Part shown: positions 1-5,629 of the stretch, in pieces
Layout: every line of letters begins with the position of its first letter
How positions within the stretch are numbered: the stretch's first letter is position 1
DNA from: Akkermansia sp.
Lineage (GTDB): Bacteria > Verrucomicrobiota > Verrucomicrobiia > Verrucomicrobiales > Akkermansiaceae
Direction: 5' to 3'
Length of the DNA: 61,929 nucleotides
Assembly (NCBI GenBank): GCA_017477935.1
Contig: JAFVIC010000098.1
Coordinates: 1-61,929 of the forward strand
Made by a program: the position numbers and the translations under genes
The notes under the pieces: model-generated
Told to the model about the DNA's origin: nothing
The model's database searches: none
What the model saw: the letters and a program-made list of their open reading frames with translations, nothing else

Positions 1-155
1 ATTTCCCATGGCGTGAATTTGGAGGTGTGCGGCACGTGCCCAGCGTTGTGCGTTTTGAGTCGTGCAGCTAGGTCAGAGGTATGGCCAACATAGAAGTGGG
101 AGTGCGTGGAGGCATCCCATAGGATGTAAACGTAATGGAAATGTGATGTTGGCAT
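1..155 (-). CDS. GIY-YIG nuclease-domain protein, 5' part only
   Basis: The reading frame starts at the ATG at 155 and runs without a stop off the left window edge; 51 codons are visible. The translation begins MPTSHFHYVYILWD and continues with HSHFYVGHTSDLAARLKTHN. The VYI...FYVGHTSDLAARL..HN pattern is the GIY-YIG core: two beta strands, the YVG element, the catalytic-helix Arg and the HN. Small stand-alone members (UPF0213/YhbQ-like) are common in bacteria and mostly of unknown function; the domain cuts DNA in UvrC and homing endonucleases. The gene is outside the prophage boundary at 415, so I treat it as host. The C-terminal half, where the metal-binding Glu would lie, is not in the window. 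Confidence 0.8.
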   Translation of the reverse strand, partial: MPTSHFHYVYILWDASTHSHFYVGHTSDLAARLKTHNAGHVPHTSKFTPWE

Positions 156-279
156 GGAGGTGAGTATATCGCGGATAGTGTGCAGCGTCAAGGAGGAAGC
201 AGAATGCAAGGGCGTACGAAATGGGTTCTGATTTATGCAACGCGGGTGTGGCCCGGCTTCGAGTCTCGCTATCGCTCGC

Positions 280-373
280 TTTCTACGCCGAGGCTAGGCT
301 TCTTACCATTTGGTCTGTAAGACCAAATGGCCTACGCCTGCGGCAGCCATTCTGGCCTGCCTGGGCGTAGAAA
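280..373. repeat. Structured intergenic element with nested inverted repeats
   Basis: TTTCTACGCC at 280-289 pairs with GGCGTAGAAA at 364-373. Inside lies a perfect 10-bp hairpin, CCATTTGGTC / GACCAAATGG, at 306-330. It contains no reading frame. It looks like a chromosomal intergenic repeat in the host flank, and the tail of the window (61650-61850) has structured DNA of similar style. The function is unknown. Positions 156-279 show nothing recognisable beyond the likely upstream region of the GIY-YIG gene. Confidence 0.5.
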
Positions 374-406
374 AACAGCGTATCAGGTGACCTGATACGC
401 TGTTTT
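372..406 (-). terminator. Intrinsic terminator, probably the original terminator of tRNA-Ala
   Basis: A perfect 16-bp stem (AAAACAGCGTATCAGG, TGA loop, complementary arm) is followed by a T run when read on the minus strand. No minus-strand gene ends just upstream within the prophage side. Joining this flank to the tRNA through the shared att core puts the hairpin 8 nt after the tRNA 3' end, so it is best explained as the pre-integration terminator of tRNA-Ala. Confidence 0.75.
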
Positions 407-414
407 ACGAAGCC

Positions 415-424
415 TGGAGCATAG
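415..424 (+). other. attL core of the prophage (TGGAGCATAG)
   Basis: These ten bases are identical to, and in the same orientation as, the 3' end of tRNA-Ala at 29974-29983. Bases on both sides of the repeat differ between the copies, as expected for a short core. A candidate integrase arm site lies about 50 bp inside the element on this side. The distance between the copies is 29,559 bp. Confidence 0.75.
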
Positions 425-713
425 AGGATGTAAAACGCCCAAAAATCAACACTTTACAGTGCGCGCGGGGTGCTTTTTGTACACCCTCGGGCGGGGGTGA
501 GAGTTTTTTGTGGCGTACGGGAGCGGGCAGGGGGGTAGATATTTTGGGGAGGTTAAGGATTGAGCCCGGGCGGCGGATTATTCGGGAGTGGCATTCTTGT
601 GGGGGCGACCACGGGGGCGGCGCGGTGCAGGGGGCTCCGGTGGCGGACTGACGGCGGGGCGGCGGTGGATGTCAGTGCGCACGGTGTTGGTCGCACCCGC
701 GGGGCTTTTCTTT
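425..713. other. Left prophage end: arm site and a possible gene remnant
   Basis: TTTGTACACCCTCG at 476-489 repeats exactly at 29827-29840, upstream of the integrase gene, and is probably an integrase arm-binding site. From about 713 down to the TAA at 578-580 the minus strand can be read as a basic, proline-rich tail containing RPRGRPHK. This is an AT-hook-like end resembling the GRRRGRPRKK tail of the regulator at 1598-2326. It has no credible start and may be a decayed 3' remnant of another regulator. Nothing else is visible. Confidence 0.45.
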
Positions 714-1139
714 TCACGCCGTTATGCACCCCGGCTGCTGCTTAAGAATGCGCAGCAGCTTTGCCGCAGCCGCATCCGGCCGCCGCTCCCCCGTCTCCCA
801 CTTGGAAAGCGTGGATTTGGATATCCCCAGCGCCGCCGCAAAATCCCCCTGGCTCAGCTGCAGGCTGTGCCGCAGCTCCCGCACCTGCGCCGCCGTGTCG
901 CTATTGCGGGCAGCCTGCGGCACAATCACCATCGCACTGCCCGGCCGGTCAAAGGGTATACCATACTCCAGGCACGCCTGCAAGCTATCCTCAGCTATCT
1001 CATCCAGCAGCGCGGCCACCTCCGCCACACTCTGCCCGTGGCAGCACTCCGGCGCTATCTCCGGCAGCGACCCTACAAAAAGCCCATCCTCCGCACTCCA
1101 GCGGATTAGGCGCGTAAACATTTTAGCATCAGTCTTCAT
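714..1139 (-). CDS. hicB: HicB-type antitoxin with C-terminal XRE helix-turn-helix
   Basis: This 141-residue antitoxin of a type II toxin-antitoxin pair should bind and mask HicA and repress the operon. Residues about 8-70 form the HicB partial RNase-H-like fold (DGLFVGSLPEI, then ...GQSVAEVAALLDEIAEDS). Residues about 85-135 form an XRE helix-turn-helix (LRHSLQLSQGDFAAALGISKSTLSKWE). It lies 41 bp after hicA on the same strand, in the usual toxin-first order of hicAB. It sits inside the left prophage end and probably stabilises the element or affects competing phages. The family call is firm; the biological role is inferred. Confidence 0.88.
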   Translation of the reverse strand: MKTDAKMFTRLIRWSAEDGLFVGSLPEIAPECCHGQSVAEVAALLDEIAEDSLQACLEYGIPFDRPGSAMVIVPQAARNSDTAAQVRELRHSLQLSQGDFAAALGISKSTLSKWETGERRPDAAAAKLLRILKQQPGCITA

Positions 1140-1180
1140 AATCTCTCCTTTCTCTTTCTGCCCCCGGTAGGTGGGGGATG

Positions 1181-1390
1181 TTACTCCCCCACCTTGGCTG
1201 CATTAAGAACAGCGCGCTTCACCTGCTTTTCCAGATATGCCGGAGCATCGTCACCGTCATTCCCGCATATCGTCACCAGCTTCAGCCCCGGGTGGTAGTA
1301 CTGGCAGTGGCTGCCTTTTCCTTTCCCCTTCAGCTGGGTGAAGTGTGCCTTCTTAAGCATTGCCTTTAATTCGCGAATCTTAAGAGGCAT
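1181..1390 (-). CDS. hicA: HicA-type mRNA interferase toxin
   Basis: This is a 69-residue small basic protein of the double-stranded-RNA-binding-like HicA family. It starts MPLKIRELKAMLKKA and carries GKGSHCQYYHPG, where the His after GKGS is the usual catalytic residue. HicA toxins cleave mRNA and are neutralised by the adjacent HicB. An upstream in-frame extension to 1540 exists, but it crosses a strong promoter and its sequence is not HicA-like. The start at 1390 lies exactly 6 nt after a TATAAT box and gives the family's normal length. Confidence 0.88.
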   Translation of the reverse strand: MPLKIRELKAMLKKAHFTQLKGKGKGSHCQYYHPGLKLVTICGNDGDDAPAYLEKQVKRAVLNAAKVGE

Positions 1391-1396
1391 GCCCGG

Positions 1397-1425
1397 ATTA
1401 TAGGGCACCCTCGCCTGAAAGTCAA
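1397..1425 (-). promoter_or_regulatory. hicA promoter, leaderless geometry
   Basis: On the minus strand TTGACT (1425-1420), a 17-bp spacer, then TATAAT (1402-1397). The ATG follows 6 nt later, so transcription should start at or next to the A of the start codon. Confidence 0.8.
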
Positions 1426-1494
1426 GAAAAATATACCACAAAAAGCAAAAAAAAGCCTTTTGTGTTACTGTTCGCAGCAAAAACGCAAAAAAAT

Positions 1495-1526
1495 CGCGGC
1501 CGAGCGTGCGCATCACCCGGCCGCGT
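1495..1526 (-). terminator. Intrinsic terminator after the XRE regulator at 1598-2326
   Basis: CGCGGCCG arms at 1496-1503 and 1519-1526 are followed on the minus strand by a run of seven T. The terminator separates the regulator array from hicAB. Confidence 0.7.
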
Positions 1527-1562
1527 TTGCCCACGCTCAAAAGAAAACTACCTCACGCAAAA
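1522..1562 (-). repeat. Repeat R, copy 1, in the 3' flank of the regulator at 1598
   Basis: About 41 bp nearly identical to 2797-2838 (one gap and two mismatches), including 26 perfect bases. A shorter piece, CTCAAAAGAAAA on the plus strand, recurs at 3322-3333. All three copies lie at the 3' ends of tandem regulator genes. Confidence 0.8.
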
Positions 1563-1597
1563 GGGCGGCGGCGTAGTCCTGGGGGAGGTGCTTCCTC

Positions 1598-2326
1598 TTA
1601 CTCTTTCTTGCGGGGGCGCCCCCGGCGGCGGCCGGGGTTCTGAGTGGGGAGCTCGGTAGCCACTTGCAGGCCGGTAGCCAAATCCACCAAACTTTGGCGC
1701 AGCACCGCCAGCTCCGCCTCAGCGCGCACCGCGCGGGTCTCCCAGTACGAATCTTGCTCTGCGCTTGCTGCATCGGCATCCGGGTCGCACACATACCGCT
1801 CCCGGTACGGCCGCATAAAGAGCGTGTAGAGCAGCGTCTCCATGCTCATCTCTGCACGTGCTGCCTCTTGTTCTAAGCGGCTGTGCTGCTTGCCATGCAG
1901 CTCTACGGCCACGCGGCAGCCTGTGGTTTCCAGTACATAAGACTTCCCCCATATTCCCTCGCATCTCTGCCCGTTTTGGGGGCAAAAGAGCAAGCGCCGC
2001 GCCTCCTCCGCCAGCTGAGTAGCACACCGCTGCACGTAATCTTCCACGCTCATGCCCTGCACCCTCGCCAGCTGCTCCACCAAACCCCACACCTCCTCCG
2101 GCAACTTAAGCCGCACCTCTTGCGGCGGCGGTGGCGGCGCTCCTATGACAGCTCCGCCACCCATGATGCGGTCGAGGAGAGCGAGGCGCGTCCCGCTTAG
2201 CTGCTGCTTGCCCTGAAACCATCTGTTGATCGTCACCACATGGCAGCCAAGCTGCTCGGCAAGCCATGCTTGGCTGCGTTTGTTGGTTTTCAACCACGTT
2301 TTTACTTTGTCAATGTCGTAAGGCAT
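1598..2326 (-). CDS. XRE-type regulator with RHH-like middle segment and AT-hook tail (regulator E)
   Basis: This 242-residue protein begins with an N-terminal helix-turn-helix (residues 1-50: KRSQAWLAEQLGCHVVTINRWFQGK). A proline stretch follows, then EVRLKLPEEVWGLVEQLA with MSVEDYVQRCATQL. That part has the strand-helix-helix pattern of Arc/MetJ ribbon-helix-helix modules. A heptad-rich segment with LRQSLVDLATGLQ comes next, and the tail GRRRGRPRKKE is an AT-hook. The protein is probably a DNA-binding phage repressor. It is the last of five tandem minus-strand regulators. A TAATAT box 6 nt before ATG and the inverted repeat ATAATGC / GCATTAT (2357-2388) suggest autoregulation. The RHH assignment is pattern-based only. 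Confidence 0.7.
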   Translation of the reverse strand: MPYDIDKVKTWLKTNKRSQAWLAEQLGCHVVTINRWFQGKQQLSGTRLALLDRIMGGGAVIGAPPPPPQEVRLKLPEEVWGLVEQLARVQGMSVEDYVQRCATQLAEEARRLLFCPQNGQRCEGIWGKSYVLETTGCRVAVELHGKQHSRLEQEAARAEMSMETLLYTLFMRPYRERYVCDPDADAASAEQDSYWETRAVRAEAELAVLRQSLVDLATGLQVATELPTQNPGRRRGRPRKKE

Positions 2327-2356
2327 AGTCCTATATTACTCCACTACTAAAACTGC

Positions 2357-2388
2357 AATAATGCGGCTATGCTCGCTATTAGCATTAT
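2357..2388 (-). promoter_or_regulatory. Candidate operator and promoter upstream of regulator E
   Basis: The inverted repeat AATAATGC (2357-2364) / GCATTAT (2382-2388) lies just upstream of, and partly over, a TTATTG / TAATAT promoter with a 17-bp spacer, read on the minus strand. The position fits autorepression of the gene starting at 2326. Confidence 0.45.
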
Positions 2389-2404
2389 GACCTTCATTAC
2401 ATTT

Positions 2405-2749
2405 TTAGCATTCATACTCTTCCAATACCGATTTTATAGCCTTACTTAATGCTTTTAGTCTATCTTTGAGCAAGAGATTTTCGCGAGCCAACATATCGGC
2501 TTCCAACAAAGAATTCTCCACCTCCTCGATACCTCCACCGCATAGCCATTCCATGGAGCAGCCGAAAACATGAGAAAGACGCAGCAACACCTCTGCCGAG
2601 GGTACCGATTTTCCGTTAACGTAATCTGAGATGGTCGTTTGTCTAATTTTTACCATATCATCTAACTTGCTTTGCGTTAAAGAGTTGCGCTGCATAGCTT
2701 CGCGAAGTCGCTGAGAAAATATGCGTAAAAACGTATTTTTTTCTTGCAT
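2405..2749 (-). CDS. XRE-type regulator with C-terminal coiled coil (regulator D)
   Basis: This is a 114-residue protein. Residues about 10-70 form a canonical XRE/Cro-cI domain (LREAMQRNSLTQSKLDDMVKI, then TISDYVNGKSVPSAEVLLRLSHVF). Residues 75-114 are a leucine-rich helix suited to dimerisation. It has no peptidase or RHH-like part, unlike its neighbours, and is visibly more AT-rich than the flanking genes, which suggests separate origin. It lies between regulators E and C on the same strand, each with its own upstream gap. It could be a phage repressor or an accessory immunity protein. Confidence 0.75.
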   Translation of the reverse strand: MQEKNTFLRIFSQRLREAMQRNSLTQSKLDDMVKIRQTTISDYVNGKSVPSAEVLLRLSHVFGCSMEWLCGGGIEEVENSLLEADMLARENLLLKDRLKALSKAIKSVLEEYEC

Positions 2750-2796
2750 TAGTATGTGTATTCTGGATGTTTATTTCCGCAAACAGTAAAAACTTA

Positions 2797-2838
2797 CCGC
2801 GTTTTGTCCACTCTCAAAAGAAAACTACCTCACGCAAA
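2797..2838 (-). repeat. Repeat R, copy 2, at the 3' end of regulator C
   Basis: This copy pairs with 1522-1562 and overlaps the last codons and TGA stop of the regulator at 2830-3198. See copy 1 for the extent of identity. Confidence 0.8.
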
Positions 2839-3198
2839 CGGCTCGCGCGCCGCATAGACTGTAGAAGGGGCGCGAGGAATAACCTGCGTCTCATCCAGCA
2901 ACAACTCCCGCAAGAACACCTCCACATCAACACCCTCCGGAATTCTTCTCTGCACTGTCTGCCACTCGCTTTCTGTAAAGCGTACAGGGACTGCCACGAC
3001 CGAACTATACCCGAATGGGGGCTTATTCATGAGTCCGCAGACCTTGCTCCACATGGTCTCGGGAATCGGCCGCCCCGCACACCAGTTGTCGATTGTACGC
3101 TTGCTTACCCCACCTAACTCGAGGCCAAGCTCTTCGCGCGTTTTCCCCACGCTGGCTAGCCAATTTTTCAAAACTTCTGCTCTATTTACGCTTTCCAT
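2830..3198 (-). CDS. XRE-type regulator with RHH-like C-terminal half (regulator C)
   Basis: This is a 122-residue protein. Residues 5-55 carry a helix-turn-helix (LKNWLASVGKTREELGLELG, then SKRTIDNWCAGRPIP). Residues 68-105 read VAVPVRFTESEWQTVQRR followed by VEVFLRELLLDE, the strand then two-helix pattern seen also in regulators A and E. The TTTACGCTTT element occurs several times in its promoter, and GCGTAAA lies within its first codons, so autorepression is likely. The same element overlaps the -35 box of regulator A and sits in the spacer of the promoter at 17724. This protein is therefore the best candidate for a regulator acting on several prophage promoters. Confidence 0.72.
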   Translation of the reverse strand: MESVNRAEVLKNWLASVGKTREELGLELGGVSKRTIDNWCAGRPIPETMWSKVCGLMNKPPFGYSSVVAVPVRFTESEWQTVQRRIPEGVDVEVFLRELLLDETQVIPRAPSTVYAAREPFA

Positions 3199-3279
3199 GC
3201 GCTTACTCTACCACAATAAAGCGTAAAAAAACAAGCCTACTTTACGCTTTTCTTGTACATTACGCAATTTTTACGCAAA
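3185..3279 (-). promoter_or_regulatory. Operator cluster and promoter of regulator C (TTTACGCTTT elements)
   Basis: TTTACGCTTT or its complement occurs at 3185-3194, 3218-3227 and 3241-3250. Partial copies are at 3260-3269 (TTACGCAATT) and 3270-3279 (TTTACGCAAA). The minus-strand promoter reads TTGTTT, an 18-bp spacer and TAGAGT, with ATG 6 nt after the -10 box; the 3218 copy lies within the spacer. Confidence 0.65.
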
Positions 3280-3315
3280 AAAACCGCCGGCGTTGCGCAC
3301 CGTCGGCGGTTTTTT
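3278..3315 (-). terminator. Bidirectional intrinsic terminator after regulator B
   Basis: CCGCCG (3284-3289) and CGGCGG (3304-3309) arms are flanked by A and T runs on both sides. It lies directly after the regulator gene ending at 3334. Confidence 0.7.
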
Positions 3316-3333
3316 ACTGCGCTCAAAAGAAAA

Positions 3334-3768
3334 TCAGGTGGCAGGGGGCAGGTGCGGCGTCAGGTCCAGGTGGTGCTCCACCGGTGCCACCGGCAGGGCG
3401 CCGCAAAAGCGCTCCAGCAGCTCCAGCTCTTCGCCGGTGAGCTTGCGCTTGTGTTCCTCCGCCAGTTGCTCCGCCGCCTTCAGCAGCACCTGTTCAACGG
3501 CTGTTTTGCGTTGTTCCGGGGTAAGCTGCTCCCAGCCCGGTAGCCAGCTCTCGCACACAGCATCGGGGAAGGTGACCTTGTACATCAGCAGCTGCTGCTG
3601 CGTATCCTTAAACAGTAGCTCGATGTGTGCTGCGAGCTGCTCGGTGAGGGAGACTTGCCCGGAGAGAATGTTCCTCAGCGAGCCTGTTTTTATGTGCAGC
3701 TTTTCCGCTAGCTGTGCTTGCGTCCAGCCACGCTCGGCCAGCGCCGCTTTTATTTCGTCGATTGTCAT
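3334..3768 (-). CDS. XRE-type regulator (regulator B), divergent from a small RHH-like gene
   Basis: This is a 144-residue protein. Residues 1-45 are a helix-turn-helix (IKAALAERGWTQAQLAEKLHI, then TGSLRNILSGQVSL). The rest is helical, with a possible strand YKVTFPDAV near residue 63 and a charged helix TPEQRKTAVEQVLLKAAEQLAEEHKRK. A near-consensus promoter places ATG 6 nt after TACAAT. The gene is divergent from the 50-codon RHH-like gene at 3930, an arrangement like cI/cro switches. Inverted TGTNACAAAA elements in the shared region suggest that it represses both promoters. Confidence 0.75.
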   Translation of the reverse strand: MTIDEIKAALAERGWTQAQLAEKLHIKTGSLRNILSGQVSLTEQLAAHIELLFKDTQQQLLMYKVTFPDAVCESWLPGWEQLTPEQRKTAVEQVLLKAAEQLAEEHKRKLTGEELELLERFCGALPVAPVEHHLDLTPHLPPAT

Positions 3769-3774
3769 GGCTCG

Positions 3775-3883
3775 ATTGTAACAAAATATGACATTCTAGT
3801 CAAGGGCGTTTTTAATCTTTTGTCACAATATGTGATGGCTTTTGGGAGGAAAAATCATAAAAAGTTACAATTTATGCTTGACT
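3775..3883. promoter_or_regulatory. Divergent promoter and operator region between regulator B and the RHH-like gene 3930
   Basis: The minus-strand promoter has TTGACT (3803-3798), a 17-bp spacer and TACAAT (3780-3775). The spacer holds TGTAACAAAATATGACA read on the plus strand. The near-palindrome TCACAATATGTGA is at 3823-3835. On the plus strand TTGACT at 3878-3883 is followed by AT-rich DNA with two TCATAATTTAT copies leading to the ATG at 3930; the plus-strand -10 box is uncertain. Confidence 0.65.
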
Positions 3884-3929
3884 TGTACATCATAATTTAT
3901 TATTTTTCTTTCAGGAAAACTCATAATTT

Positions 3930-4082
3930 ATGACCTACAGCATCAAACTCACCCCCTTCACAGCCGCCCTGATGGACGGTGCAGCCCGTGCCGCCGGCTG
4001 CTCTGTGGAGGCACTTCTTGCCGGCACTATATGCAGTTGGCAGAGCTCCGCCCGCCGCGCCACCGCTACCCCCGTGCTGTAG
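3930..4082 (+). CDS. Small RHH-like protein, candidate Cro/Arc-type partner of regulator B
   Basis: A 50-codon gene starts at the ATG in TTTATGACC. The protein begins MTYSIKLTPFTAALMDGAAR and continues with AAGCSVEALLAGTI. This strand then two-helix pattern parallels the N-terminus of the gene at 4603 (TIQITPRAFGNIAAAA, then GCDVTTYLVRTAI). Both look like short ribbon-helix-helix DNA-binding proteins. The gene is divergent from regulator B, and its last 17 bp overlap the 3' end of regulator A on the other strand. Its C-terminal 15 residues look random. The function is inferred from position and pattern. Confidence 0.55.
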   Translation: MTYSIKLTPFTAALMDGAARAAGCSVEALLAGTICSWQSSARRATATPVL

Positions 4083-4452
4083 GCGGCTCAAGTTCCTCCA
4101 CCACATCCGGCACCGTGGCTGCCAAATCGTCCCACGTCCGCTGCAATAAATCGCGCACCATCTTTTCCACATCCTCTGCGCTCATGTCTTGCACGCCAGC
4201 AACTGCGCACAGTTGCTGGAACTCTGTAGGCGTAAGCCGTACCGCGTACGCTCGCACGTCATCGTATCGGCACGGCTTGCTTTCCTCGCCGCTTAATTGC
4301 TGGAACTTTAAAGCCGTAGCGGCGCTAAGTTCACGCTTGCCGTTCAGGATATCCACCAAAAAGGTGTATGTGATGCCGAGGCGGCGGGCAAGCTCTTTTT
4401 TGGTGAGCTTGTGCGCCACGCGCCAGGCTTCTATTTCATTAAATGTAACCAT
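4066..4452 (-). CDS. XRE-type regulator with RHH-like C-terminal half (regulator A)
   Basis: This is a 128-residue protein. Residues 5-50 are a helix-turn-helix (IEAWRVAHKLTKKELARRLGI, then TFLVDILNGKREL). Residues about 65-105 read AYAVRLTPTEFQQLCAVAG and MSAEDVEKMVRDLLQ, the RHH-like pattern also seen in regulators C and E. I chose the ATG at 4452 over an upstream one at 4512. It lies just after a TTTACA / TAAAAT promoter, and the upstream extension would cross that promoter. The gene is divergent from the RHH-like gene at 4603, which heads the early operon, so it is the most likely cI-equivalent of the active switch. Confidence 0.72.
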   Translation of the reverse strand: MVTFNEIEAWRVAHKLTKKELARRLGITYTFLVDILNGKRELSAATALKFQQLSGEESKPCRYDDVRAYAVRLTPTEFQQLCAVAGVQDMSAEDVEKMVRDLLQRTWDDLAATVPDVVEELEPPTARG

Positions 4453-4460
4453 GACCCCGG

Positions 4461-4596
4461 ATTTTAACTTGTTTGTAGAACTTTGTAAAGCGTAAAGTTC
4501 TACTAAAGGCAAAAAAAGTTCTATATCTGTGAAACTTTTTGCTTGACTAAGTTTCTACAGCAGTATAATCTTTCCTTGCAAACTTCTACAAAAATA
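4461..4596. promoter_or_regulatory. Divergent promoter and operator region of the early switch
   Basis: The minus-strand promoter is TTTACA (4489-4484), 17 bp, TAAAAT (4466-4461). The plus-strand promoter is TTGACT (4543-4548), 15 bp, TATAAT (4564-4569). TGTAGAAC-type sites recur in both orientations: 4474-4481, the complement within AAAGTTCTAC near 4500, AAGTTCTAT near 4520, TTTCTACA near 4553 and ACTTCTACA near 4585. AAAGCGTAAA at 4487-4496 overlaps the minus-strand -35 box and matches the operator motif of regulator C. Confidence 0.7.
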
Positions 4597-4602
4597 GAAT
4601 AT

Positions 4603-4977
4603 ATGACGACCACAACCATACAAATCACCCCCCGCGCATTCGGAAACATTGCAGCCGCTGCCATATCCCTCGGGTGCGACGTCACCACCTACCTCGTGCG
4701 TACCGCAATCACCCGTGCCCCCGTCATCGAGGAGACCCCGGAGCACCGCGCCGCGCTGCCGCATGTGGCAGCACCGGCAGCCGCCGTCGCTCCCGCGCAG
4801 CCCTCGCCCAAGCTCACCCGCTCCGAGCGTCGCGCTGCCCGCGCCGCCGAGCTGGAACGCCAACGCGCGGTCTACGCCGCGCCCCTCACCCCTGCAACAG
4901 AGCCGCACTCCCTGCGGGTGGAGGGCTATGACCCGGAGTTCACGCCGAATCCGGAGAACTTCGGACAGCTGAGCTGA
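4603..4977 (+). CDS. RHH-like protein heading the early operon
   Basis: This is a 124-residue protein. Residues 5-38 have the Arc-like pattern TIQITPRAFGNIAAAA then GCDVTTYLVRTAI. Residues 45-90 are Ala/Pro-rich and then basic (RSERRAARAAELERQRA). The last 32 residues (APLTPATEPHSLRVEGY and on to NFGQLS) are almost identical to the end of the unrelated protein at 5630. The start at 4603 follows the TATAAT box by 33 nt. A start at 4543 would fall on the -35 box, so I reject it. It is probably the Cro-like early repressor facing regulator A. Confidence 0.6.
   Translation: MTTTTIQITPRAFGNIAAAAISLGCDVTTYLVRTAITRAPVIEETPEHRAALPHVAAPAAAVAPAQPSPKLTRSERRAARAAELERQRAVYAAPLTPATEPHSLRVEGYDPEFTPNPENFGQLS
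4879..4977 (+). repeat. Shared C-terminal module, copy 1
   Basis: A 99-bp stretch ending in the stop codon is matched by 6254-6352 with few differences, most of them silent or conservative. It encodes a 32-residue tail ending in the LRVEGYDPEFTP...ENFG pattern. Confidence 0.85.
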
Positions 4978-5014
4978 AATAGACAAGTTGCCCATCATGA
5001 AAATCACCATCCTC

Positions 5015-5548
5015 TCATCGATATTCAATAGGCTGTTCCCGTGGCACGGCTCCTATGGCCGCGCGCCCCGCCTGCGAGTAAAGATAGCGACAGCTATATG
5101 GCGCGATTTCGACCTCAGCAATGCGGCAGCCCGCTGCAAATTCCTGCGTTTTCTCTACGATACGCAGCACCCCCGCGGCGATGAGGTCATGCACCGGCTT
5201 CTGCCCTATCTGGAGCCCTCCGCTCACGGTTCCGCTATCGACCCACGCCCTCAAAAGTATTTTTTCATTGTCGCTGAGAGTGCGGAGCTTGCGTCGCTCG
5301 CGCTGTGTACCGAAGCGTTCCGCCGCGAGCTTGCGCAGGCCGAGCGCGATATCGCGAGCGAGCGAGTACCCGGTCAGTACCGCTATGCAGGTCCACAACT
5401 GGACATCATTCTGTGCTATCCACCGGAAGGTGTCGCCGTTGAGCCCCTGCCACCGCAAGATAAGCACTACACCGCTGCAGAAAAATGCGGCCGCTGCCAT
5501 ACGTTTGGCCCGCAAGTCATGCAAGAGCATTTTGAGCACCTCCACCAT
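5015..5548 (-). CDS. SieB-like superinfection exclusion membrane protein
   Basis: This 177-residue protein has two predicted membrane helices near residues 17-33 (MAAAAFFCSGVVLIL) and 47-65 (VQLWTCIAVLTGYSLARDI). A cytoplasmic part follows with LSDNEKILLRAWVDSG and HDLIAAGVLRIV, the usual layout of the SieB family of prophage exclusion proteins. SieB aborts infection by some heteroimmune phages. The gene runs against the early operon between the genes at 4603 and 5630, a moron-like position. TTGTCA (5583-5578), 17 bp and TACCAT (5560-5555) lie 6 nt before the ATG at 5548, so it should be expressed in the lysogen. A longer GTG start at 5599 is less likely. Confidence 0.72.
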   Translation of the reverse strand: MVEVLKMLLHDLRAKRMAAAAFFCSGVVLILRWQGLNGDTFRWIAQNDVQLWTCIAVLTGYSLARDIALGLRKLAAERFGTQRERRKLRTLSDNEKILLRAWVDSGTVSGGLQIGQKPVHDLIAAGVLRIVEKTQEFAAGCRIAEVEIAPYSCRYLYSQAGRAAIGAVPREQPIEYR

Positions 5549-5554
5549 GCGCGC

Positions 5555-5583
5555 ATGGTAGCAAAAAGCGCGGCGCGTGACAA
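5555..5583 (-). promoter_or_regulatory. Promoter of the sieB-like gene, leaderless geometry
   Basis: TTGTCA, a 17-bp spacer, TACCAT, then 6 nt to ATG, all on the minus strand. This gives the exclusion gene its own promoter inside the early operon. Confidence 0.65.
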
Positions 5584-5629
5584 GTAAATTGTAAACCACC
5601 CCTCACCCCACCCCAAAAAAAACGAGACC

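Noticed and set aside
588..1109. Plus-strand frame of 173 codons over hicB
   Set aside because: It is Arg/Gly/Pro-rich shadow of the GC-rich complementary strand; hicB on the minus strand has clear domains.
2721..2732. TTTTTACGC-like site inside the start of regulator D
   Set aside because: It matches only seven core bases of the regulator C operator and lies in coding sequence, so it may be chance.
4988..5587. Plus-strand frame of 199 codons in the early operon
   Set aside because: It lies opposite the sieB-like gene. That gene's product has membrane helices, family patterns and a promoter, while the plus-strand translation looks random.
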